From Peristeroidobacter soli (GTDB lineage Bacteria; Pseudomonadota; Gammaproteobacteria; Steroidobacterales; Steroidobacteraceae), in the NCBI RefSeq assembly GCF_004138485.1, contig NZ_RYEV01000003.1:1240001-1304000 (forward strand): a DNA stretch of 64,000 bases. The letters run 5' to 3'. Position numbers and translations under genes: made by a program. The notes below the pieces were generated by a model that did not search any database, had not been told where the DNA came from, and saw only the letters and a list, made by a program, of their open reading frames with translations. The stretch's first letter is position 1, and the number at the start of each line of letters is the position of its first letter. This document shows, one piece after another, positions 17,836 through 26,429 of this stretch.

Positions 17836-17949
17836 TGCCGGGCGCCATCGAAAGGGCCTCGGCCGCTTTCGATCATAGATGAGCCCGGCAAGAGTCACGC
17901 CTCTTGCCGGGCGCCATCGAAAGGGCCTCGGCCGCTTTCGATCATAGAT
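17836..17949. repeat. Two exact 45-bp direct repeats with internal hairpins
   Basis: 17836-17880 and 17905-17949 are identical over 45 bases, spaced 69 bp apart. Each copy folds as ATCGAAAG ... CTTTCGAT (17847-17854 with 17866-17873 in copy one), with an inner GGCC/GGCC pairing. The copies fill the gap between the receptor stop and the dehydratase start. This is like a REP-type or attenuator element; only these two copies were seen in the window. Confidence 0.8.
17883..17912. terminator. 12-bp hairpin between receptor and dehydratase
   Basis: GCCCGGCAAGAG - TCACGC - CTCTTGCCGGGC is a perfect 12-bp stem that spans the spacer and the start of the second 45-bp repeat. There is no T tract, so it may act as a partial terminator or an RNA-stability element that sets receptor mRNA above operon mRNA. 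Confidence 0.55.
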
Positions 17950-17959
17950 AGGACAAGAG

Positions 17960-19102
17960 ATGAATATTGTCGACTTCCGTATCACCCGCTTTCAGTTCGC
18001 CCGGGATCGCGTCATCGGCGACAGTCAGGTGCGCGCCGACGACGTGCACCTGGCGACGCTGGAGCTGATCGGCGAGCGCGGCGAGACCGGTCTTGGCTTC
18101 GTGCAGTCGTTGTTTCATCCGCTGCCGGCCGAAGCCGAGATCGATCGGGTGTTTCGCGAGGAAGTCTGGCCGAAGCTGCAGGGTCGAAAAGTCGAGGGCG
18201 TCGCGCACGCTGTGCGTCGCCCGCGCGGCGGCAACATTCGCAAGCTGACCCTGCCTTTCGAGGAAGCGCTTCAGCACGCGGTGTGGGATCTCTTTGCGAA
18301 GTCCGTGAAGCTGCCGTTGTGGGAGCTGCTCGGCGCCGAGCGGCGCGACGTGCAGGCTTACGCGAGCGGCCTCGACTTTCATCTGTCCGATGACGAGTTC
18401 CAGAAGCTGTTTGCGCAGGCGGACGCGCAAGGCTTCAAGGCATTCAAGATCAAGGTCGGCCATCCGGACTTCGAGCGCGACCTGCATCGGCTCGCGTTGC
18501 TGAAGAAGGTCGTGCGCAAGGACGCGTTGATCATGATCGACGCCAACGAGGCCTGGCAGCCGAAGCAGGCGATTTGCAACCTGCTCACGATGCAGAAAGC
18601 CGGGCACGACATCTACTGGGTGGAAGATCCCATCCTGCGCGACGACTTCGCCGGCCTGAAGCTCATTCAGGACCAGTGCGGTCCGACGCTGTTGAACGCC
18701 GGCGAATATCTCGACGTGTCCAGCAAGCGCAAGCTGCTCGAGGCGCGGGTGTCCGATCTGCTCAACGTGCACGGCCATGTGACCGACGTGATGCGCATCG
18801 GCTGGCTTGCGGCCGACATGGGCGCGCGCATCACCATGGGCAATACATTCCTGGAGTTGGGTGTGAACATGGCGCTGGCGTTGCCGGGCGTGGAGTGGGT
18901 TGAGTATTCGTTCCAGAACTTCGAACATCTGGTCGAGCAGCCGTACGAGATTCGCGATGGCCGGATCTGGGGCTCGACACAGCCCGGCCATGGACTGGTC
19001 CTCAGCGAGCTGGCCCGTCGCACCTGGCGTCGGCCGGACGTGTTGGCCCGCGCCGAACTGGGGCATGTGCCGCCCCAGCAGCGTCTGCAACACGTGGGGT
19101 GA
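17960..19102 (+). CDS. Enolase-superfamily sugar-acid dehydratase (probable L-fuconate dehydratase)
   Basis: A 380-residue mandelate-racemase/muconate-lactonizing-type enzyme; start at 17960 after AGGACAAGAG. Catalytic KxK is in AFKIKVGHP, metal ligands are Asp in MIDANEAW, Glu in WVEDPI and Glu in NAGEYLD, and a conserved His lies in NVHGHVTD. These enzymes abstract the C2 proton of an aldonate and expel the C3 hydroxyl. The operon (lactonase, keto-deoxy-acid dehydrogenase, mutarotase) points to L-fuconate or the related L-galactonate / D-arabinonate. It is shorter than the Xanthomonas L-fuconate dehydratase, so the exact acid remains inferred. Confidence 0.8.
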   Translation: MNIVDFRITRFQFARDRVIGDSQVRADDVHLATLELIGERGETGLGFVQSLFHPLPAEAEIDRVFREEVWPKLQGRKVEGVAHAVRRPRGGNIRKLTLPFEEALQHAVWDLFAKSVKLPLWELLGAERRDVQAYASGLDFHLSDDEFQKLFAQADAQGFKAFKIKVGHPDFERDLHRLALLKKVVRKDALIMIDANEAWQPKQAICNLLTMQKAGHDIYWVEDPILRDDFAGLKLIQDQCGPTLLNAGEYLDVSSKRKLLEARVSDLLNVHGHVTDVMRIGWLAADMGARITMGNTFLELGVNMALALPGVEWVEYSFQNFEHLVEQPYEIRDGRIWGSTQPGHGLVLSELARRTWRRPDVLARAELGHVPPQQRLQHVG

Positions 19103-19148
19103 GCGTCGCGCGTTTGTAACTGGAAGCATTCATAACCAGCCAGCTAAG

Positions 19149-20447
19149 ATGAGCTCCGTGTTGTCAGGTCGCCTTTCCGATGCCACCCATCCGGCGGACG
19201 CTGCCCATGTCAGCGGCTCGCGCCGCTGGTTGTTGCTGGGCTCGCTGACGACGGTGTTCTTCATCCTGCTGGCGCTGTACTGCGCCGTGCTTTCGGTGCT
19301 GCTGCCGAATCAGATCCAGGCCATCGATCCCGCGAACAAGGCGCGCGATCTGGCGATCGTGTTCGCGGTCACGTCCATCTTCAGCACGTTGACGACGCCG
19401 ATTGCCGGCGCTCTGTCCGATCGGACGCGCAGTCGCTGGGGGCGACGCACTCCCTGGATCGCGATCGGCGCGGTGGCCGGCGCGCTATGTTTGTTCGCGG
19501 CTTCGCAGATGCGGCAGCTGTGGTCCATCACGTTCTTCTGGGTGGGCGCGACGGTCGCGCTGAATTCAATGCAAGCCGCGCTGACCACCATCGTCGCCGA
19601 TCGATTTCCTGAAAAGGAACGCGGTACGGTGTCGGGCTTCGTCGGCGCGGGCATGACGGCGGGTGGCACGATCGGCATCGTGGTCGCGGGCTACATGGCA
19701 TCGACGCTGACGCTCGCGTATCTGATATTTGCCGTCGCCATCGCGGTGAGCTGCGTGGCGTTCGTGCTCTTGAATCCCGAGCCGCGCTACCACGGCGCGG
19801 CACCGAGCTCGATGCAGCTCGGCGCGTTCTTCAAGAGCTTCTGGATCAGCCCGCGTCAGCATCCCGATTTCGCCTGGGCGTTCTGCGGGCGCTTCGCCAT
19901 CTACATGGGCTACCAGGGCATCGTCACGTATCTGCTTTATATCTTGCAGGACTACATCGGCCTGTCCCTCGACAACGCGAATCGCATGATTGCGACCTTG
20001 TCGACGGTCACGTTCATCGCGCTGGTGATCGCGGGACTCGGGTCCGGTTTGTTGTCCGACGCCATCGGCCGTCGCAAGCCGCTGGTCTTTCTTTCCAGTC
20101 TGATCATGGGGGTCGCGCTCACCGTGCCGCTGGTGTTAGACACCGTGCCCGGCATGCTGTGGTACGCGGCGCTGATGGGCATCGGCTACGGCGCGTTCAT
20201 GTCGGTGGACATGGCGCTGATGACGCAGGTGTTGCCAAAGTCGCTGAGCGGCGGGGGCAGCGAGTCCACCGGCAAGGACCTCGGCATTCTCACCAGCGCG
20301 GTCAACGTGCCGCAGATTCTGAGCCCGGTCTGGTGTGCGTGGTTGCTGAACCTGTCCGGCAACAATTATCAGTGGCTGTTCATCTCGGCGATGCTGTTCG
20401 TGTTCGCCGGCTCATTCTTCGTGCTGCCCATCAAGTCCGTGCGCTGA
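19149..20447 (+). CDS. MFS sugar transporter
   Basis: A 432-residue inner-membrane carrier starting at ATG 19149, 46 bp after the dehydratase. About twelve hydrophobic segments; the loop DRTRSRWGRRTPWI after helix 2 is the major-facilitator / glycoside-pentoside signature. It sits inside the operon and is the obvious route of the free monosaccharide through the inner membrane. A much longer upstream reading overlaps the dehydratase and is discounted. Confidence 0.85.
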   Translation: MSSVLSGRLSDATHPADAAHVSGSRRWLLLGSLTTVFFILLALYCAVLSVLLPNQIQAIDPANKARDLAIVFAVTSIFSTLTTPIAGALSDRTRSRWGRRTPWIAIGAVAGALCLFAASQMRQLWSITFFWVGATVALNSMQAALTTIVADRFPEKERGTVSGFVGAGMTAGGTIGIVVAGYMASTLTLAYLIFAVAIAVSCVAFVLLNPEPRYHGAAPSSMQLGAFFKSFWISPRQHPDFAWAFCGRFAIYMGYQGIVTYLLYILQDYIGLSLDNANRMIATLSTVTFIALVIAGLGSGLLSDAIGRRKPLVFLSSLIMGVALTVPLVLDTVPGMLWYAALMGIGYGAFMSVDMALMTQVLPKSLSGGGSESTGKDLGILTSAVNVPQILSPVWCAWLLNLSGNNYQWLFISAMLFVFAGSFFVLPIKSVR

Positions 20448-20472
20448 GCGCAGCCCGTTCGGAGATCGTTTC

Positions 20473-21198
20473 ATGTCGAGGCTCGCAAACAAAACCGCTC
20501 TCGTGACCGCCGCCGCTCAAGGCATCGGTCGCGCCACCGCCGAGCTGTTCGCTCGCGAAGGCGCTCGCGTCATCGCCACCGATATCGATGCGGGCAAGTT
20601 GTCCGAGCTGAAAGGCGTCGAGACGCGTCGGCTCGACGTGCGGTCCGCGGATGCCATCAATGCGCTTGCGGCCGAGCTCGGCGCGATCGATGTGATCTTC
20701 AATTGCGCGGGCATCGTGCACGCCGGCACCATTCTCGAGTGCGATGACAGCGCGTGGAACACGTCCGTCGATCTGAACGTGACGTCGATGTATCGAATCA
20801 TTCGCGCGTTTCTGCCGAAGATGCTGGACGCCGGCGGTGGCTCCATCATCAACATGTCCTCGATCGCGGGCTACAAGGCGGTACCGAATCGTTTTGCATA
20901 CAGCGCGACGAAGGCGGCGATCATCGGCCTCACCAAGTCCGTCGCGGTGGATTACATCTCGCGCGGCATTCGCTGTAACGCCATTTGCCCGGGCACGGTC
21001 GATACGCCGTCTCTGCATCAGCGCATGCAGGCAACCGGTGATTACGAAGCCGCGCACAAGGCGTTCATCGCCCGTCAGCCCATGGGCCGGTTGGGCACGG
21101 CCGAAGAGATCGCGATGTTTGCGCTGTACCTGGCCAGCGACGAATCCAAGTTCGTCACCGGTCAGACGCATACCATCGACGGTGGCTGGACCGCATGA
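20473..21198 (+). CDS. SDR, probable 2-keto-3-deoxy-L-fuconate dehydrogenase
   Basis: A 241-residue classical SDR. Cofactor loop VTAAAQGIGRATAELFA, NCAG strand, catalytic YSATKAA, and C-terminal GQTHTIDGGWTA. The short NAD-binding region with an acidic ATDID pair suggests NAD. It has the length and motif details of the Xanthomonas enzyme that oxidises 2-keto-3-deoxy-L-fuconate at C4 to the 2,4-diketo acid. The mutarotase gene starts inside its end and a diketo-acid hydrolase candidate follows. Confidence 0.82.
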   Translation: MSRLANKTALVTAAAQGIGRATAELFAREGARVIATDIDAGKLSELKGVETRRLDVRSADAINALAAELGAIDVIFNCAGIVHAGTILECDDSAWNTSVDLNVTSMYRIIRAFLPKMLDAGGGSIINMSSIAGYKAVPNRFAYSATKAAIIGLTKSVAVDYISRGIRCNAICPGTVDTPSLHQRMQATGDYEAAHKAFIARQPMGRLGTAEEIAMFALYLASDESKFVTGQTHTIDGGWTA

Positions 21199-21560
21199 CC
21201 ACGACGCGGCGAACGTGCTTCGCGGTCGACCTTCGGGACGATCCCGAGGTCATCGCCAGTTACAAGCGTTGGCACGCGCCGGGCGGACCGCCAGCGGGGG
21301 TGACGCGTTCGCTGCGTGACGCCGGCATCGCCGTGCTCGAGATTTATCTGATCGGCAATCGGCTGTTCATGATCATGGATGTCGATGCGCGCTATTCGCC
21401 GGAAGCGAAGGAACGCGCGGATGCGGCCAATGCCGACGTCCAGGCGTGGAATCAATTGATGGACACGCTTCAGCAAGCGTTGCCTTTTGCGAAACCCGGC
21501 GTGAACGCGGGCAAATGGCAGCAGCTGGAGCGTATCTACTCCCTCGCCACCCAGCCCTGA
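21195..21560 (+). CDS. L-rhamnose/L-fucose mutarotase family protein
   Basis: A 121-residue protein overlapping the SDR stop by four bases. The fold signature is visible: FAVDLRDDPEVIASYKRWH, then VLEIYLIGNRLFMIMDVD; the His and Trp of YKRWH belong to the active site of RhaM-type mutarotases (DUF718). It would interconvert alpha and beta anomers of L-fucose so that the C1 dehydrogenase gets its preferred form. This gene type belongs to the Xanthomonas L-fucose pathway. Confidence 0.85.
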   Translation: MTTTRRTCFAVDLRDDPEVIASYKRWHAPGGPPAGVTRSLRDAGIAVLEIYLIGNRLFMIMDVDARYSPEAKERADAANADVQAWNQLMDTLQQALPFAKPGVNAGKWQQLERIYSLATQP

Positions 21561-21594
21561 GCGAGCCCGTTTTGTTTTTATATCGAGGAAGCCT

Positions 21595-22443
21595 ATGAAA
21601 TTGCTTCGCTATGGCCTGCCGGGCCAGGAAAAACCAGGACTGCTGGATGCCACGGGCAAGATCCGCGACTTGAGCGGAGTCGTCGCCGATATCGCCGGCG
21701 ACACATTGACGCCCGCCGGCCTCGACAAGCTCGCATCGCTCGACACCTCGAAGCTGCCTGTCGTCGACGGCAACGTGCGGCTCGGTGCATGCGTGGGCCG
21801 CATCGGCAAGTTCATCTGCATCGGCTTGAATTTCTCCGATCATGCCGCCGAATCGAATCTGCCGATCCCGGGCGAGCCTGTAGTGTTTGGCAAGTGGACC
21901 AGCGCCGTCGTCGGCCCGAACGATGACATCGAAATCCCGCGCGGCTCGCAGAAGACCGACTGGGAGGTCGAGTTGGGCGTCGTCATCGGCAAGGGCGGTC
22001 GCTACATCGAGGAAGCCGACGCGCTCTCGCATGTCGCCGGCTACTGCGTGATCAACGATGTCTCCGAGCGTGAGTATCAGCTGGAGCGCGGCGGCACGTG
22101 GGACAAGGGCAAAGGCTGCGATACGTTCGGCCCGACCGGTCCGTGGCTGGTCACCAAAGACGAAGTGCCCGATCCGCACACGCTCGGCATGTGGCTGGAA
22201 GTGGACGGCAAGCGTTATCAGAACGGCAACAGCTCGAACATGATCTTCCGCATCCCGCGCATCATCAGCTATCTCAGCAACATGATGAGCCTGCAGTCCG
22301 GCGACGTGATTTCCACCGGCACGCCCGCGGGCGTTGGCCTGGGCTTCAAGCCGCCGGTGTATCTGCGTCCCGGCAATGTCGTGCGACTCGGCATCGACAA
22401 GCTCGGCGAGCAGCGCCAGCTCGTGAAGGCTTACGGTGCCTGA
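21595..22443 (+). CDS. FAH-family 2,4-diketo-3-deoxy-L-fuconate hydrolase
   Basis: A 282-residue FAH-superfamily protein with start ATG 21595 after CGAGGAAG. Metal-binding acidic residues lie in WEVELGVVIGKG and nearby; other signatures are FICIGLNFSDHA, YCVINDVSERE and GDVISTGTPAGVG. Such proteins are often labelled ureidoglycolate lyase, but in this gene order the role is hydrolysis of the 2,4-diketo acid to pyruvate plus L-lactate (or the equivalent acid from other substrates). The lactonase gene overlaps its stop. Confidence 0.85.
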   Translation: MKLLRYGLPGQEKPGLLDATGKIRDLSGVVADIAGDTLTPAGLDKLASLDTSKLPVVDGNVRLGACVGRIGKFICIGLNFSDHAAESNLPIPGEPVVFGKWTSAVVGPNDDIEIPRGSQKTDWEVELGVVIGKGGRYIEEADALSHVAGYCVINDVSEREYQLERGGTWDKGKGCDTFGPTGPWLVTKDEVPDPHTLGMWLEVDGKRYQNGNSSNMIFRIPRIISYLSNMMSLQSGDVISTGTPAGVGLGFKPPVYLRPGNVVRLGIDKLGEQRQLVKAYGA

Positions 22444-23300
22444 TGCGCGTTGATTCGCACATTCATTTCTGGCGCTTCGATCCCCGGGAGTATCCGTGGA
22501 TGAGCGCCGATATGCAGGTGCTGAAACGCGACCGCCTGCCGGACGACGTGCGTCCGCTGCTGGATCGGGCGCGCATCGACAGCTGTGTCGCCGTGCAGGC
22601 ACGCATGAGCGAGCCGGAGACGGATTTCCTGCTGGACCTCGCGGTTCGCTATCCCTGGATCGCGGGTGTCATCGGTTGGGTGGATCTGTGCGATGAACAG
22701 CTGGCGCGACGGCTGGAGCGCTGGGCCTCGCAGAGGAAGCTCATCGGCTTCCGTCACGTGCTTCAAGGCGATCCCAATGCCGGCGCGCTGGTGTCGAGCG
22801 CGGAGTTTCAGCGGGGCGTCGCGCTGATTCAAAGCCGCAAGATGATTTACGAGCTGCTGATTTCCGCGGATCAGTTTCCTGCGATTACATCGTTTACGCG
22901 CCAGAGCGATAAGCATTGGCTGGTGCTGGATCATCTCGGCAAACCGGATGTTCGCCATCGCCAGATCGATTCGTGGCTGCGGGATCTCGCGCCGGTCGCT
23001 TCGCTTCCGCATGTCGTGTGCAAATTGTCGGGGCTCGTGACCGAAGCGAATGATGCCGCCGGCAAGTTCGACGCGGCTCATCTGCGCGACTATCTGGATG
23101 TCGCGCTGGAGATGTTCGGGCCACAGCGACTGATGTTTGGTTCCGACTGGCCGGTGTGTCTGCTGGTCTCCGAGTACGCCGAGGTGGTCGACATCATCGA
23201 GCGCTGGGCGTCGCGATTGTCGGCGGCGGATCGGGAATGGATCTGGGGCAAGACCGCAGCCCGGGTTTACGGCCTGCCGGCGAGGGGCAATCATGGTTGA
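22443..23300 (+). CDS. Amidohydrolase-family L-fucono-lactonase
   Basis: A 285-residue metal-dependent hydrolase whose ATG overlaps the previous stop. HxH metal motif in VDSHIHFWRFDPREY at the N-terminus, then LDHLGKPDVR and GSDWPVCLL, which hold the later His and Asp ligands. This is the L-fuconolactonase / 2-pyrone-dicarboxylate lactonase-like branch. It would open the L-fucono-lactone produced by the aldose dehydrogenase. Confidence 0.87.
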   Translation: MRVDSHIHFWRFDPREYPWMSADMQVLKRDRLPDDVRPLLDRARIDSCVAVQARMSEPETDFLLDLAVRYPWIAGVIGWVDLCDEQLARRLERWASQRKLIGFRHVLQGDPNAGALVSSAEFQRGVALIQSRKMIYELLISADQFPAITSFTRQSDKHWLVLDHLGKPDVRHRQIDSWLRDLAPVASLPHVVCKLSGLVTEANDAAGKFDAAHLRDYLDVALEMFGPQRLMFGSDWPVCLLVSEYAEVVDIIERWASRLSAADREWIWGKTAARVYGLPARGNHG

Positions 23301-24477
23301 ACTCTACGGACGTTCCAGCTCTCGACGCGACGTGTCCGCGCATGCCGGCACGCTGTCGCAGTTCGCTGGCGTGCGGTTGATGGAGCTGTCGGATGGCGTC
23401 GAGCGCGGCATTCGCATGCTCGAGTTCCGCACCGGCACCGGCCTGCGTTTCACCGTGCTCGTCGATCGCGCACTCGATATCGCCGAGTGCGAGCACAAAG
23501 GCCGCGCCATCGGCTGGCATTCGCCGACGGGCTTCCGTCATCCCGGCTTGCATGAATATGAAGGCGAGGGCGGACTGTCGTGGCTGCGCTCGTTCTCGGG
23601 ATTGATCGTGACGTGCGGTCTGGATCACATCCTGTTCATGGATGACGACGATGCGAGTCAGTACATCTATGGCCCGCGCACGTCGGTGAAGTCATCGCTG
23701 CACGGTCGCATCGGCACGATCCCGGCCCGGCTCACGGGCTACGGTGAGCGTTGGGATGGCGATGAATGCACGTTGTGGTGTGAAGGCGTCGTGCAGCAGT
23801 CCGCGGTGTTCGGCGAGGATCTGCATCTGATTCGTCGCATCGAGGCCAAGGTCGGATCGGATGAGATCCGTCTGATCGATCGCGTCGTGAATCATGGCTT
23901 CTATCGCACGCCGCACATGTTTTGCTACCACATCAATGTGGGTCATCCGGTGCTCGCCGAAGGCTCGCGGTATCTCGCGCCGATCCGCGATGTCGTGTGG
24001 GCAGCGCATGCGGGTGAGAAATATCTCACGCAGGGCGTTGGTTATCGACAGCTGCCGAAGCCGCAGTTGGGCTTTCACGAGCAGGTGTGGCAGCACGAGA
24101 TGGCCGCGGATGCCGCGGGCAATGTGCCGGTCGCGCTCGTGAACGATGCAATCGGATTTGGATTCCAGGTCGAGACGCGCAAGGATCAGTTTCCTTGTCA
24201 ATACGAGTGGCAGAACCTGCAGGCGGGGCAGTACGCGCTCGGCATCGAGCCCTCGACGCATCATGTGCTCGGCAAGCAGTTCGCGCGTCAACGTGAAGAG
24301 ATGATCTGGCTGGAGCATGGCGATGAGCGTCGCTATGACACGGAATTCAAGGTGCTCGATGGCGCGGCTGCCATTGGCGCCGCGGAAAAGCGCATTCGCG
24401 CGATTGCTGAGCAGCCGAGCGAGGACTATCCGCAGCCGTCGGGTGAGTATCGGAAGATCGCGGGGCGGACGGCATGA
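23293..24477 (+). CDS. DUF4432 aldose-1-epimerase-like protein
   Basis: A 394-residue beta-sandwich protein of the galactose-mutarotase superfamily (DUF4432), starting eight bases before the lactonase stop. Characteristic blocks are FTVLVDRALDIAECEHKG, SFSGLIVTCGLDHI and HMFCYHINVGHPVL with the paired histidines. Family members are carbohydrate-binding epimerase-like enzymes in sugar-acid operons, with few assigned reactions. It probably handles a second anomeric or epimeric step. Confidence 0.78.
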   Translation: MVELYGRSSSRRDVSAHAGTLSQFAGVRLMELSDGVERGIRMLEFRTGTGLRFTVLVDRALDIAECEHKGRAIGWHSPTGFRHPGLHEYEGEGGLSWLRSFSGLIVTCGLDHILFMDDDDASQYIYGPRTSVKSSLHGRIGTIPARLTGYGERWDGDECTLWCEGVVQQSAVFGEDLHLIRRIEAKVGSDEIRLIDRVVNHGFYRTPHMFCYHINVGHPVLAEGSRYLAPIRDVVWAAHAGEKYLTQGVGYRQLPKPQLGFHEQVWQHEMAADAAGNVPVALVNDAIGFGFQVETRKDQFPCQYEWQNLQAGQYALGIEPSTHHVLGKQFARQREEMIWLEHGDERRYDTEFKVLDGAAAIGAAEKRIRAIAEQPSEDYPQPSGEYRKIAGRTA

Positions 24478-25226
24478 GCATCTCCGGCAAGACCATTCTC
24501 TATACCGGTGCGGCCGGCGGCCTGGGCCTGGCGACGACGGTCGCGTTTCTCGATCGCGGCGCCACGGTCGTGGCCGTCGACAACAACGCCGAGAAAATCG
24601 CGGCGCTCGAAGCAGCGGTTTCGCCTGCGTCGCGCTCGCGCTTGAAAGTGCTGCGCTCGAATCTCGGCAACCTTGCGGCGTTTCGTTCCGATATCGAAGC
24701 GATGGCGAAGAGCGTCGGTGGCTATGACGTTGTCATCAACAACGCCGCCATCTATCCCGCCAAGCCGTTCGAGCAATTCACCGTCGAGGAACATCAGGCG
24801 GTTCAGCGCGTGAACGTCGATGCCGGCATCGTCGCGGTGCAAGTCGCGCTGCCTGGCATGCGCGCGAAGCAATGGGGCCGCATCATCAATGTCAGCAGCG
24901 TCACGTTCTACGGCGGCTGGGCGCTGCTCTCGCCGTACGTTGCATCGAAGGCCGCATTGGTCGGTCTCACCCGCGCATGGGCGCGCGAGTTTGGCGAGTA
25001 CGGCGTGACCGTGAACGCAATCGCCCCCGGCGCCTTCCCAACCGACGCGGAAAAGATCCATCCGGATCCGGAAGGCTATACGCGCTTCGTGCTGGAGCGA
25101 CAGGCCGTCAAGCGTCGTGGCACGGCGCTCGATATCGCAAATGCATTGGCTTTTCTCGCCTCCGACGAGGCGGGCTTCATCACCGGCCAGACGTTGAACG
25201 TCGACGGCGGCTGGGTGATGCACTAA
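24474..25226 (+). CDS. SDR-family oxidoreductase in the sugar-acid operon
   Basis: A 250-residue classical SDR beginning at an ATGA overlap. Cofactor loop YTGAAGGLGLATTVAF, NNAA strand, and catalytic YVASKAALVGL; C-terminus ITGQTLNVDGGWVMH. It is distinct from the other SDR of the cluster (20473), so it may oxidise a different keto-deoxy acid or an alternative aldose. Substrate not assigned. Confidence 0.8.
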   Translation: MSISGKTILYTGAAGGLGLATTVAFLDRGATVVAVDNNAEKIAALEAAVSPASRSRLKVLRSNLGNLAAFRSDIEAMAKSVGGYDVVINNAAIYPAKPFEQFTVEEHQAVQRVNVDAGIVAVQVALPGMRAKQWGRIINVSSVTFYGGWALLSPYVASKAALVGLTRAWAREFGEYGVTVNAIAPGAFPTDAEKIHPDPEGYTRFVLERQAVKRRGTALDIANALAFLASDEAGFITGQTLNVDGGWVMH

Positions 25227-25236
25227 GGAACTACAG

Positions 25237-26427
25237 ATGAGCGTGCTCAAAGGGTATCGGGTGCTGGATTGTTCGATCGCCATGGCGGGACCGTTCGCCG
25301 CGCAACGGCTCGGCGATCTCGGCGCCGATGTGATCAAGGTCGAGCCGGTCGCCGGTGAGTGGCAGCGCTTCCGCGCGGCCGGCGGTGCAACCGGCAATCG
25401 CATCAATGTTTCCTTTCTTTCGCTGAATCGGAACAAACGCTCGCTGGCGGTCGATTTGAAGGCGGCGGAAGGCAAGCAGGTGTTGCTGGAGCTGGTGAAG
25501 ACGGCGGATGTGTTCATTCAGAACTATCGTCCCGGCGTCGCCAAGCGATTGGGCGTGGATTACGAGACGCTGAGCAAGATCAATCCGCGGCTCATCTATG
25601 TGTCGATTTCGGGCTACGGCGAGACCGGTCCTTACGTCGACCGCCCGGGCCAGGACCTGCTGCTGCAAGGCATGTCGGGCGCGATGCTGTCCGCCGGCCG
25701 TGCCGGCGAGCCGCCGACGCCAGCCGGCCAATATCTTGCCGACGCCGTCACGGCTTATACCGCTTTCGAAGGAACATTGGCCGCGCTGTTACATCGTGAG
25801 CGCACCGGCGAAGGCCAGCTCGTGCAGGTCAACATGCTGGATGCCATCGTCGCCATCCAGATGCAGGAGATGTCCGTGTTCACGGTCGGCAAGAAGCCGC
25901 AAGTGCGCTCCGCTGAGCCGCATGCTCACAGCTATATCCGCGCGCCGTACGGCGTGTTCGCGACCGCCGATGGTTACATCGTCATGGCGTTCGCGAATCT
26001 GAAGAAGCTGGGTGAGTTGATCGGCGAGCCGAGCTTCGCGGACATGGTCGATGAAGAGAAAGACAGCTGGACCTATCGCGACCAGATCTTCGCTCGCACG
26101 CGTGAACGACTGGTGGCGCGCAAGTCGCAGGAGTGGATCGAGCTGTTCCTGAAGAACGATATCTGGGCGGGTCCCGTGTATGGCTACGAGGATGTGGTGA
26201 AGGATCCGCAGATCGCGCACAACGGCACGTTCGTCGAGTACGACCATCCCACTGAGGGCCACGTCAAAGTGCCGGGCTTTCCGATCAAGTTCAGCAAGAC
26301 CCCGTCGAGCATCTCGCGCGGCGCGCCGCAGACTGGTGAGCATACGAGTGCGATCTTGAAGGAGGCGGGCTTCGCGCCGGAGAAGATCAGCAGCTTGATC
26401 AGTGCCGGTGTCGTGAAGCAGGACTGA
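25237..26427 (+). CDS. CaiB/BaiF-type CoA-transferase
   Basis: A 396-residue class III CoA-transferase. N-terminal block GYRVLDCSIAMAGPFAAQRLGDLGADVIKVEP has the typical nucleotide-like fold signature; the catalytic Asp is expected in RPGQDLLLQGMSG. These enzymes move CoA between carboxylic acids. It sits ten bases after the SDR and is directly followed by the solute-binding-like protein and an enoyl-CoA hydratase. A sugar-derived acid may therefore be activated as a CoA thioester. Confidence 0.87.
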   Translation: MSVLKGYRVLDCSIAMAGPFAAQRLGDLGADVIKVEPVAGEWQRFRAAGGATGNRINVSFLSLNRNKRSLAVDLKAAEGKQVLLELVKTADVFIQNYRPGVAKRLGVDYETLSKINPRLIYVSISGYGETGPYVDRPGQDLLLQGMSGAMLSAGRAGEPPTPAGQYLADAVTAYTAFEGTLAALLHRERTGEGQLVQVNMLDAIVAIQMQEMSVFTVGKKPQVRSAEPHAHSYIRAPYGVFATADGYIVMAFANLKKLGELIGEPSFADMVDEEKDSWTYRDQIFARTRERLVARKSQEWIELFLKNDIWAGPVYGYEDVVKDPQIAHNGTFVEYDHPTEGHVKVPGFPIKFSKTPSSISRGAPQTGEHTSAILKEAGFAPEKISSLISAGVVKQD

Positions 26428-26429
26428 GC

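Noticed and set aside
15043-17985. A 980-codon open frame on the minus strand
   Set aside because: It is exactly antisense to the TonB receptor, which has signal peptide, TonB box and plug motifs. The frame stays open because of high GC at third codon positions; its translation is low-complexity His/Arg/Ala with no fold signature.
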